Below are positions 1 to 6,088 of a stretch of 6,485 nucleotides of DNA, in pieces; position 1 is the first letter of the stretch, and the number at the start of each line of letters is the position of its first letter. The stretch covers positions 1 to 6,485 of the forward strand of contig JAPKDI010000073.1 of NCBI GenBank assembly GCA_026421105.1, read 5' to 3'. The notes under the pieces were generated by a model. It saw nothing but the letters and a program-made list of their open reading frames with translations. It did no database searches and was not told where the DNA came from. The position numbers were made by a program, and so were the translations under genes. The stretch is from Alphaproteobacteria bacterium (GTDB taxonomy: Bacteria; Pseudomonadota; Alphaproteobacteria; SHVP01).

Positions 1-1
1 C

Positions 2-766
2 CGGTTGAAGCGGCAGGAAGCGTCAAACTTTGAGGCCTTCGACTTACTCCTCCGGGGGCACAACGCGTTGCGCCAAGAAAATAAGGCTGCGACCGACGAA
101 GCTATTCGGCTTTTCGAGGCGGCGATTGATGCGGACCGGTCATTCGCGCGTGCCTATGAAGGACTCGCTGTCGCACATATGAGCGCGCAGCAATGGGCAG
201 ATGCTTCGCCTTCAGCGCCGGCCTTTGAAGCTGCGCAGCGTGCGGTCGCGCTGGATGACGGGCTGTCTGCCGCTCATAGCATTTTGGGCGCGTCCTACTT
301 GGCCCAGCGGGACTACGATCGTGCGCTTCAGTCGGCGGAGAAAGCGGTTGCGGTCAATCCTAATGACGCGGATGGCTACGCGATGCTGGGACGGATATTG
401 AACTGGACGGGTTCGCCAGAGCGCGGCGAGGAAGAGATCGAGAAAGCGTTGCGGCGCAACCCTCGACCGCCGTTTTGGTATCTTTTCGGTCTCGGTCACG
501 CGCGCTTTTTGACGCAAGATTACAAAGGGGCGATCATTGCCTTTCGAAGGGGTGTCCAAACACATCCGGGCTGGCTACCTAATCGATATTACCTCGCCGC
601 CAGTTACGCGCATGCAGGAGACCCAGAAAAAGCTGAATTTGAGCTCGGTCAGGGGGCCGTCAGAACCGTAATACCTTCGGTGATCGCGGGAGACCTTACC
701 CCGTACAGAAACCGCGCTGACCTCAACCATTTCATGGAAGCGATGCGAAAAGCCGGCGTTCGCTAG
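2..766 (+). CDS. TPR-repeat protein, C-terminal part (5' end outside window)
   Basis: The reading frame is open to the left window edge, and the only nearby start-like codon is a TTG at 5-7. The real N-terminus is therefore almost certainly upstream, and 254 residues are visible. The sequence opens with a segment of the type 'NFEAFDLLLRGHNAL', followed by TPR-like helical pairs around residues 30-62, 74-116, 118-150, 155-187 and 190-215 (counted from the TTG). They carry typical A/L/Y spacing and 'A.aldP'-like turns such as AVAVNPNDADGYAMLG. The tail 'ADLNHFMEAMRKAGVR' matches the ending usual in class III adenylate/guanylate cyclase-TPR and winged-helix-TPR proteins. In those families the N-terminal half is a cyclase or DNA-binding domain and the TPRs mediate protein contacts. 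The head domain cannot be seen, so the function stays open. The gene ends 3 nt from the convergent SDR gene and is probably unrelated to that operon. Confidence 0.85.
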   Translation, partial: RLKRQEASNFEAFDLLLRGHNALRQENKAATDEAIRLFEAAIDADRSFARAYEGLAVAHMSAQQWADASPSAPAFEAAQRAVALDDGLSAAHSILGASYLAQRDYDRALQSAEKAVAVNPNDADGYAMLGRILNWTGSPERGEEEIEKALRRNPRPPFWYLFGLGHARFLTQDYKGAIIAFRRGVQTHPGWLPNRYYLAASYAHAGDPEKAEFELGQGAVRTVIPSVIAGDLTPYRNRADLNHFMEAMRKAGVR

Positions 767-769
767 GCC

Positions 770-1519
770 TTAGAGCATCACGTCGCCGCCATTCGGGCTT
801 AAGCATTGACCGTGAAAGTGTCGGTTCTCGTCTGAAGCGAGGAACACGTAGGCGGGGACGATGTCCTCAACTTCGGCTATGCGTTGTTTCGGAATCCCGA
901 GACGGACCTCTTCTACAAGTTCGTCAGGTACGTCAGCCAGGATTGGTGTGCGGGTTCCCCCGGGGGCGACACAATTGACATTGATATTTCGGGCGCCCAC
1001 TTCGCGCGCGAGACTTCGGGTGAACGAAATGATCGCGCCCTTTGAGGCTGTGTATGCGGTCAGACCTGGCCATCCGGAGTAGGCGTGCTGTGACGCCGTG
1101 TTGATAATTTTTCCGTAGTCCTGCGCGTACATCAGAGGTAGCACACGACGCGTGACAAGAAATGGCCCACGCACATTGACAGCAAGTATCCGGTCCAAGA
1201 CCTCCGTTGGGGTGTCCTCGATCAGCATGCCAGGCGCGATGCCAGCGTTGTTGACGAGAATGTCGATCCGCCCGAGGAAGGAAAGAGATGAGTCGACAAG
1301 TGCTGTCACTTGCGATTCTTCTGCAATGTCGGCCTGAACCGCCGCAGCCTTTACCCCGCCTAGGCGAGCTACGACTGCCTCCGCGTTGGGTCGTTCAGAC
1401 TCGTCTGGATAATTAATGACGACATTGGCGCCTTCGGCGGCAAATGCCTGCGCTATGCCGGCGCCGATGCCGCGCGATGCGCCGGTAATTAGCGCGTTTC
1501 TTCCGTCTAGTTTGCCCAT
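770..1519 (-). CDS. SDR-family NAD(P)-dependent oxidoreductase
   Basis: This is a classical short-chain dehydrogenase/reductase of 249 residues, the normal size. Visible motifs are the cofactor-binding TGASRGIG (residues 12-19), NNAG (90-93), the structural Asn in NV (N115), and the catalytic Ser143, Tyr156 and Lys160 (YxxxK). The C-terminus 'HGQCLSPNGG' follows the glucose/ribitol dehydrogenase-like pattern. The second beta strand ends in Asn36 rather than Asp, so a strict NAD preference is not indicated. An upstream ATG at 1543 would add 8 residues. I chose 1519 because the homology begins at 'MGKLDGRNALITG', an AGGAG lies 11 nt upstream, and the start then falls 2 nt after the preceding stop. 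It is the last gene of the minus-strand operon. By family it would oxidise or reduce an alcohol/carbonyl, plausibly on a sugar or hydroxy acid made by the upstream genes. The substrate is not readable from the sequence. Confidence 0.93.
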   Translation of the reverse strand: MGKLDGRNALITGASRGIGAGIAQAFAAEGANVVINYPDESERPNAEAVVARLGGVKAAAVQADIAEESQVTALVDSSLSFLGRIDILVNNAGIAPGMLIEDTPTEVLDRILAVNVRGPFLVTRRVLPLMYAQDYGKIINTASQHAYSGWPGLTAYTASKGAIISFTRSLAREVGARNINVNCVAPGGTRTPILADVPDELVEEVRLGIPKQRIAEVEDIVPAYVFLASDENRHFHGQCLSPNGGDVML

Positions 1520-1521
1520 GA

Positions 1522-2297
1522 CTACGCTGTCTCCTGCAACCATTGGAGGGTGTCTTTGGTCTCACGAGTAGGGAGGTATTCTGCGGCGACCCATCCCGGG
1601 TAGGCCAGCTCGTCGATGCTGGAAAATACGTTCGAAAAATCGATCTCGCCGGTCCCTGGCTCATGGCGCCCTGGCGAATCAGCGAACTGGATGTGCCCGA
1701 TGCGGGGCATTAGGCGTGTCAGCGTTTCCACAAGTGCCTCTCCCATCATGTGCATGTGATACAGGTCGCACTGAAGGCCGAGCGCGGAATGGCCGACCGT
1801 TTCGATCAGCGACATGGCTTGTATTGACGTCGGGAGGAGGAATCCCGGTCGATCACGCGTGTTGATTGGTTCGACAACCACACGGACGCCGAGGGGGCGA
1901 GAGCCTCGGCAGCGTAACGGGTGTTTTGGTGCAGCGTGGCGCGGCAATCACTAATGTCGAGTTTTGCGGGTGCGATGCCCGCGAGCAGATTAACGCAGTG
2001 TGGATTGAGGGCTTCGGCGTAAAGGTGCGCTTCTGCGACCGCGGCGCGGAATTGTCCTTCACGTCCAGGAACAGCGGCGAGGCCTGGGCCCCCCGCCATG
2101 AGATCGCCGACAGGTAAGTTGATGACCGAGACCGAAATTCCTGCGTGTTTCTTCGCCCGCACCCAACTCTCGATAGGGATGTCGTAAGGAAACTGCACTT
2201 CGAAGGCGCCGAAACCGCAGTCCGCCGCAGCAGCAACACGGTCCAGAAGGTCGTGTTCGCCGAAGAGTGTAGAAATATTGGCGGAGAATCGCGGCAT
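1522..2297 (-). pseudogene. Hydroxypyruvate isomerase-like TIM-barrel protein, frameshifted
   Basis: Two overlapping reading frames together make one sugar phosphate isomerase/epimerase (xylose isomerase-like TIM barrel) of the Hyi/OtnI group. The N-terminal part (from 2297) reads 'MPRFSANISTLFGE', then 'FPYDI', 'PGREGQFRAAVAEA' and 'NTRYAAEALAP', and loses homology at about residue 135. The C-terminal part continues one frame over with 'LGVRVVVEPINTRDRPGF', 'DLYHMH', 'RHEPGTGEI' and 'WVAAEY', ending at 1522. The break is at five G at 1893-1897. One extra base gives exactly 258 residues, the length of E. coli Hyi. The restored protein has the family metal/catalytic residues Glu143, Asp178, Gln204 and Glu240. 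Known members isomerise hydroxypyruvate/tartronate semialdehyde or 2-oxo-tetronate. The start codon shares one base with the psuG stop (TAATG), implying translational coupling. Both halves look fully conserved, so this may be a sequencing error or a very recent mutation rather than an old pseudogene. Confidence 0.85.
1531..1535 (-). promoter_or_regulatory. Ribosome binding site of the SDR gene
   Basis: AGGAG on the minus strand, 11 nt before the ATG at 1519. It lies within the last codons of the isomerase-like gene. It supports the shorter SDR start, since the alternative ATG at 1543 has no recognisable Shine-Dalgarno sequence before it. Confidence 0.6.
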
Positions 2298-3205
2298 TAG
2301 GCAGCGTGGAGCGCAACGGCGATTTCCGCTGCGACGCCCGCATTGTTTTCTAAGAGTGCGATATTTGCTTCAAGAGTTGCGCCGTTGCTCAGCCTCGTCA
2401 GGGTGCTGAGGAGGAATGGCGTGAGGTCCTTGCCGCTTACACCGGACTCCTGTGCTTCCGTGAGTGCGCTGAGAATCCACTTGTCTACGTCTTGCGACGG
2501 GATGGCAGCCTCTGCGGGAACCGGGTTGGCGATCACGATGCCCCCTGCGTCGGGAATACTCTGATGCGCGGCTATGAGGTCTGCGGCTTCGGTCGCGGTG
2601 TCGACTCGGATCTCCACGAGATGCCCGCTATTCTGAGTGTAGAATGCAGGAAAGTGGTCAGTGCCGAAGCCCGCAACGGGCACGCCGTTGGTCTCGAGGA
2701 CCTCCAACGTGCGACCCAAGTCGAGGATTGATTTGGCGCCCGCGCAAACGACAGCAAGTGGCGCCCGGGCGAGTTCTTGAAGGTCCGCTGAGACGTCCAT
2801 CGATGTTTCGCCGCCGCGATGGACTCCGCCAATGCCGCCAGTCGCCATGACTCTGATCCCCGCCGCTGCGGCGCATAGCAGGGTGCCTGCAACTGTCGTT
2901 GCGCCATTGCCACGCCGCGCAATTACCGCCGCTAGGTCAGGTCGGCTAACTTTCGCGATGTCGGTCCCTCGTGCGAGGAAATCGATCTGGTCAGCGTCGC
3001 AGCCAATGACGATGCGACCATCGAGTACCGCGATCGTCGCCGGCGTGGCGCCCCTTGCACGAACGGCGGCTTCGCACGCCAGTGCGACTTCACAGTTGCG
3101 CGGTGCCGGAAGGCCGTGCGCGATGACTGTCGACTCGAGGGCAACCACCGGCGCTTGTGAGGCGATTGCCTGCTGGACATTGGGTGCGATAGTGAGCGGT
3201 AGCAT
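2297..3205 (-). CDS. psuG: Pseudouridine-5'-phosphate glycosidase
   Basis: PsuG (IndA family) reversibly cleaves the C-C glycosidic bond of pseudouridine 5'-phosphate, giving uracil and ribose 5-phosphate. At 302 residues it is close to the usual bacterial length. Family signatures run throughout: 'PVVALESTVIAHGLP' near residue 19, 'GATPATIAVLDG', 'AKVSRPDLA', 'NGATTVAGT', 'ATGGIGGVHRG' (121-131), 'SADLQELA', 'VVCAGAKSILDLG' (152-164) and 'GKDLTPFLL'. By alignment from memory with E. coli PsuG, the active-site residues are Glu24, Lys85, Asp141 (metal ligand) and Lys158 (Schiff base with the ribose). All are present, so the enzyme should be active. It starts 3 nt after the psuK stop, with an AAGG about 11 nt before its ATG inside the psuK end. 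Its own stop overlaps the next gene by one base. PsuG relatives also work in the synthetic direction in some C-nucleoside antibiotic pathways, so the true base partner could differ from uracil. Confidence 0.96.
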   Translation of the reverse strand: MLPLTIAPNVQQAIASQAPVVALESTVIAHGLPAPRNCEVALACEAAVRARGATPATIAVLDGRIVIGCDADQIDFLARGTDIAKVSRPDLAAVIARRGNGATTVAGTLLCAAAAGIRVMATGGIGGVHRGGETSMDVSADLQELARAPLAVVCAGAKSILDLGRTLEVLETNGVPVAGFGTDHFPAFYTQNSGHLVEIRVDTATEAADLIAAHQSIPDAGGIVIANPVPAEAAIPSQDVDKWILSALTEAQESGVSGKDLTPFLLSTLTRLSNGATLEANIALLENNAGVAAEIAVALHAA

Positions 3206-3208
3206 TTT

Positions 3209-4129
3209 CTAGGACACCTTGTGCCGCATGCGTTCTTGGACGCGCAGCTTATTTAATTTGGGGTCGGTCGGCCCGTCGACTTCGACGGTGAGACTCGCGG
3301 TCGCCAGGCCGGACAGCATGGCATCCTCAAGAGACGCACTCCCGAGGAGCGCCGCTAAGGCACCCGCAGCAAAAGCGTCGCCTGCCCCAACGACATCTCG
3401 CGCGGCGCTGGGAATCGCAGGTAGGATTGATTGTACACTGGAGTCGGCGACGGCGGCACCCCGTGGGCCCAACGTAACGAACACCGTTCCAACGCCCTTG
3501 TGGTGTAGCCGATTTGCGGCGATCAAGGCGTCGTCGTTTGACTGGATATCATGATCGGCGAGGACGGCGGCTTCGGCGCGGTTAGCAAAGAGAATATCGA
3601 TTCGATCAAGGTAGCCAGCCAGGCGCGGGGCCTTTGGCGTAGACACGGTGCTAGCAGCAATGGTGGTCGTTGAACCGGCGGAAAAAAGGGCGTCGAGGCA
3701 ATCATCTGACAGGTTTGCATCAATGAACCACGCGTCGCTATTTTGATTGCGATCAGAAACACCCAATGTCGCACGATCGACGTCGTCATATATAGCCATG
3801 TCTGCGAGGCCGATTAGAAGTTCACCGTCGTGATCCAAGACGGCGGTATAGCTCGCAGTTGGGCGATCCTCGCGGCGGAGGGTCTCACCGGTCTCGATGC
3901 CGTCAGCGGCAAGGGAGCGCAGCAATTCATCGCCGTCCGCGTCCGCACCCACGACCGTTGATAGGGACACAGTGTTGCCGAGGTGGGCCAAGTTTGTCGC
4001 GACGTTGCGTGCCACCCCGCCGGCAGCTTGGCGGACTCGAACAGGGTTTGAGCTGCGCAGAACCAACTCGACCAGACACCGGGCCGTGCGGTCGAGATTA
4101 GTGGCGCCGTAGCATGTGATTGATGGCAT
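3209..4129 (-). CDS. psuK: PfkB-family pseudouridine kinase
   Basis: This is a ribokinase/PfkB-fold sugar kinase of 306 residues that would phosphorylate the 5'-OH of pseudouridine to feed PsuG. The start is 'MPSITCYGATNLDRTARC', with the substrate-contacting N11 and D13. Then come 'SNP' (27-29) and the first PfkB signature 'GGVARNVATNLAHLG' (37-51). Next are 'GDELL', 'TASYTAVLDHDGEL' and 'ADM', a pattern typical of PsuK within the PfkB superfamily. The NxxE motif is N183-E186. The second PfkB signature is 'DVVGAGDAFAAG' (245-256), with anion-hole G248-A-G250 and catalytic base D251. It is the first gene of the minus-strand operon. Its ATG has only a weak Shine-Dalgarno sequence (CGGAA), and an inverted repeat sits about 19 nt upstream. 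Another nucleoside or ribose-like substrate cannot be excluded, but adjacency to psuG makes pseudouridine or a related C-nucleoside the best call. Confidence 0.93.
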   Translation of the reverse strand: MPSITCYGATNLDRTARCLVELVLRSSNPVRVRQAAGGVARNVATNLAHLGNTVSLSTVVGADADGDELLRSLAADGIETGETLRREDRPTASYTAVLDHDGELLIGLADMAIYDDVDRATLGVSDRNQNSDAWFIDANLSDDCLDALFSAGSTTTIAASTVSTPKAPRLAGYLDRIDILFANRAEAAVLADHDIQSNDDALIAANRLHHKGVGTVFVTLGPRGAAVADSSVQSILPAIPSAARDVVGAGDAFAAGALAALLGSASLEDAMLSGLATASLTVEVDGPTDPKLNKLRVQERMRHKVS

Positions 4130-4147
4130 GCGGTTCCGAGGGTGATG

Positions 4148-4160
4148 GTCGGTATCCGAC
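4148..4160. repeat. Inverted repeat, candidate operator near psuK
   Basis: GTCGG-TAT-CCGAC, a perfect 5-3-5 inverted repeat about 19 nt upstream of the psuK ATG. That is a position where a bound repressor would block transcription or an RNA hairpin would form in the psuK leader. It is short enough to occur by chance in GC-rich DNA. Confidence 0.35.
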
Positions 4161-4181
4161 GTGACTAGAGGAGGAGCACTC

Positions 4182-4209
4182 TCGAGACAAGCCTTCCGAT
4201 CATCGAGAC
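4182..4209. repeat. Heptamer direct repeat TCGAGAC, 21 nt apart
   Basis: TCGAGAC occurs at 4182-4188 and again at 4203-4209. The start-to-start spacing is 21 nt, two helical turns, so both copies face the same side of the DNA. The first copy overlaps the palindrome TCTCGAGA (4180-4187), and the last base of the second copy begins the inverted repeat at 4209-4221. It could be a tandem binding site; evidence is limited to spacing and repetition. Confidence 0.3.
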
Positions 4210-4221
4210 CTCAGCCTGAGG
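4209..4221. repeat. Inverted repeat, candidate operator mid-region
   Basis: CCTCA-GCC-TGAGG, a perfect 5-3-5 inverted repeat with the same geometry as the one at 4148-4160 but a different sequence. The two centres are 61 nt apart. It could serve either divergent promoter. Confidence 0.3.
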
Positions 4222-4363
4222 CCGGAGAAAATGATTTCCATTCGGGGACAGGCGACGTTGGGGGTTTTTTAGGCTGCGATCATGCGAACTTCAGCGGTCG
4301 GGAGACTCGCTTGGTCCGCACGCGACGCTTATCTTCTCAGAGCTCAACAGAAGCCATGAAACC

Positions 4364-4368
4364 GGGAG
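4364..4368 (+). promoter_or_regulatory. Ribosome binding site of the tandem hydrolase-fold gene
   Basis: GGGAG with a 6-nt spacer before the ATG at 4375. It fixes that start, which is also supported by N-terminal similarity to the paralogue beginning at 6089. Confidence 0.65.
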
Positions 4369-4374
4369 TGCCCT

Positions 4375-6081
4375 ATGATTGGAGATGCCGCGCTGTATTG
4401 GCGCAAACCTAACAATGTCAAACGTGCCTACGTCGATGGGCGCTATGGGCAGATGCACTATCGCATTGCGGTGCCACCGCAGGCCGACACGACGGAGCAC
4501 CCGCCGATCATCTTTTTCCACCAAAGCCCGTCATCGGGGCGGCCCTTTGAGGGACTGGTTTCCGAGATGGGGCGCGACCGAATTGCGATTGCCGTGGACA
4601 CGCCCGGCTTTGGCGATTCCGATGCACCACCATCCCCACCGACAATTGCAGATTATGCCGCAGCGATGGCGAGTTTCCTTGACGCGCTGAACATCGGCGA
4701 AGTTGATATCTTTGGCGATCACACCGGCGCAAAGGTTGCCGTTGAACTGTCCCTACAACAGCCAGATCGAGTTCGCCGCCTGGTGTTCAACGCGTGTCCG
4801 GTTTACTCGCCTGAGAAAATGGCCGAGATGATGGAACACCTCGAGGCGGAGCGGCCAAAGGACGTGGTGCCCGAGGATGGGAGCCATATTCTCCATCGAT
4901 GGGGGGGCATGAAGGGCTGGTACAAACCGGATGCTCCGATGGAACTCTACAATCGCGATTTCTGCGAGAGCTTGCGTGGACTTGACCTTGCCTGGTACGG
5001 GCACAATGCGGCATTTGCCGTGAAGCACTCGGACAACTTACCTTACGTCAGTCAGCCGATCTTGATCTTGTGCCCGGATGACGGGTTGTGGGACGCGACG
5101 ATAGCGGCGGGGCCCTATCTGAAGAACGGTCGCATTCTGGAATTACCGCAGTTCGGTATGGGCGCGATCTCGCAGCACTCCACCGAAATTGCCCAAATCC
5201 TGCGCGAGTTTCTCGATGAACCCGCCGAAGATGGCTTGCCGCGCGAAGCGCCGCGGGCCGCTCCGCCGGCGCCGACGATTGGGAAGAAATCTGTGCGGCG
5301 ACGCTTTGTCGATACGCGAGCAGGGCAGGTTCACATCCGGCTCGCAGAGCCAGAGAACTCGGGGAGAGTGCCGGTGATGTTGTTGCACATGAGCCCGGTC
5401 TCAAGCCGCAACTTTGTGCCGCAACTTGAACGTCTCGGTGCTGACCGACTGGCTTTTGCCGCCGACATTCCTGGATTCGGAGAGTCCGAAGCGCCGTCGA
5501 AGTTGCCGTCCATCGGTGATCTTGCGGATATCATGACCGACGTCATCAAAGAAGTGGGCGGGGGCGAGCCAATTGACCTGATGGGGGACCACACAGGCGC
5601 TGTCATCGCAATCGATCTTGCGGCGCGCTACCCCGAACTGATTAGAAAAGTGGCCCTCAATACGGTGCCTTACTTTGGCGCAGAGGCCCGCGCGGAGCGG
5701 GTGGCCCATTCGGCTTACACCGAGCCGGCAGAAGATGGGGCCCATTTGTCGTCACGCTGGCAGTCGATGGCTAGGCTTTACGGTCCATACATGGACATGC
5801 GGGCGGTCGAGACCAATTTTGTGGAAGCGTTGAGGGGCGGGCCGTTTGGCCACTGGGGTCATCACGCGGTGTTTTCTTACGACATGGATCCCGTTTTGCC
5901 GAAGATCACTCAGCCTGTCTTGGTATTTCGACCGAAGGATGGGCTAGAGGAAAACACATTGCGGGCGAAGCCGCTTATCAAGAACGTCAACGTGATCGAC
6001 CTACTTGGCTATGGCTACGGGTTCATGGAGACTCAGGCGGACGAAGTCGCGGAGTATCTGCGTACGTTTTACGACTCGTAA
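4375..6081 (+). CDS. Tandem two-domain alpha/beta-hydrolase-fold protein
   Basis: The 568 residues contain two full alpha/beta-hydrolase-fold domains (about 17-281 and 309-566) joined by a Pro/Ala/Glu-rich linker (282-308). The domains align along their whole length: 'RAYVDGRYGQMHYR' with 'RRFVDTRAGQVHIR', 'FFHQSP' with 'LLHMSP', 'DTPGFGDSDAP' with 'DIPGFGESEAP', and 'GDHTGAKVA' with 'GDHTGAVIA'. The oxyanion loop has His-Gln/Met-Ser-Pro instead of His-Gly. The nucleophile elbow is G114-D-H-T-G118 and G404-D-H-T-G408, placing His at the usual Ser/Asp/Cys position, with Asp just before it. The C-terminal catalytic His is replaced by Met262 and Tyr548, while an Asp in the expected acid region is kept (D236, D522). 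No signal peptide or membrane segment is seen, so it should be cytoplasmic. Hydrolase activity cannot be assumed; it could be a lyase, a binding protein or an enzyme with a non-standard triad. It leads the plus-strand operon divergent from psuK-psuG. Confidence 0.9.
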   Translation: MIGDAALYWRKPNNVKRAYVDGRYGQMHYRIAVPPQADTTEHPPIIFFHQSPSSGRPFEGLVSEMGRDRIAIAVDTPGFGDSDAPPSPPTIADYAAAMASFLDALNIGEVDIFGDHTGAKVAVELSLQQPDRVRRLVFNACPVYSPEKMAEMMEHLEAERPKDVVPEDGSHILHRWGGMKGWYKPDAPMELYNRDFCESLRGLDLAWYGHNAAFAVKHSDNLPYVSQPILILCPDDGLWDATIAAGPYLKNGRILELPQFGMGAISQHSTEIAQILREFLDEPAEDGLPREAPRAAPPAPTIGKKSVRRRFVDTRAGQVHIRLAEPENSGRVPVMLLHMSPVSSRNFVPQLERLGADRLAFAADIPGFGESEAPSKLPSIGDLADIMTDVIKEVGGGEPIDLMGDHTGAVIAIDLAARYPELIRKVALNTVPYFGAEARAERVAHSAYTEPAEDGAHLSSRWQSMARLYGPYMDMRAVETNFVEALRGGPFGHWGHHAVFSYDMDPVLPKITQPVLVFRPKDGLEENTLRAKPLIKNVNVIDLLGYGYGFMETQADEVAEYLRTFYDS

Positions 6082-6088
6082 GGGCAAG

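Larger units (their letters stand above)
4130..4374. promoter_or_regulatory. Divergent intergenic control region
   Basis: These 245 bp separate the divergent starts of psuK (minus) and the tandem hydrolase-fold gene (plus), so they must hold promoters for both directions. I find no convincing -35/-10 pair on either strand. A TATCTT at 4330-4335 could be a -10 for the plus gene but has no good -35. The region contains two 13-nt inverted repeats, the palindrome TCTCGAGA (4180-4187), and the heptamer TCGAGAC at 4182-4188 and 4203-4209. No hairpin followed by a T-run that would make a terminator is visible; the T6 at 4265-4270 has no stem before it. No regulator gene lies in the window. Confidence 0.6.

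Noticed and set aside
1866..2117. Plus-strand ORF opposite the isomerase-like gene
   Set aside because: Antisense shadow in high-GC DNA with no recognisable family; the minus-strand protein is strongly conserved.
2832..3212. 126-codon plus-strand ORF opposite psuG
   Set aside because: Ser/Ala/Arg-rich low-information translation typical of antisense frames in GC-rich genes.
4265..4270. T6 run as an intrinsic terminator
   Set aside because: No GC-rich stem-loop precedes it, and it lies in a divergent promoter region where no transcript needs to end.
4231..4272. Possible 13-residue leader peptide (ATG with a nearby GGAG) ending in a T6 run
   Set aside because: The GGAG-to-ATG spacing is only 3 nt, no regulatory codon run or attenuator hairpin is present, and nothing else supports translation.
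4355..4411. Small ORF starting at ATG 4355 overlapping the start of the tandem hydrolase-fold gene
   Set aside because: It has no Shine-Dalgarno sequence and reads an alternative frame over a well-supported gene; it is most likely chance.
5048..5404. Minus-strand ORF of 118 codons across the interdomain linker of the tandem protein
   Set aside because: Arg/Ser/Ala-rich antisense translation with no family features, overlapping a clear coding gene.
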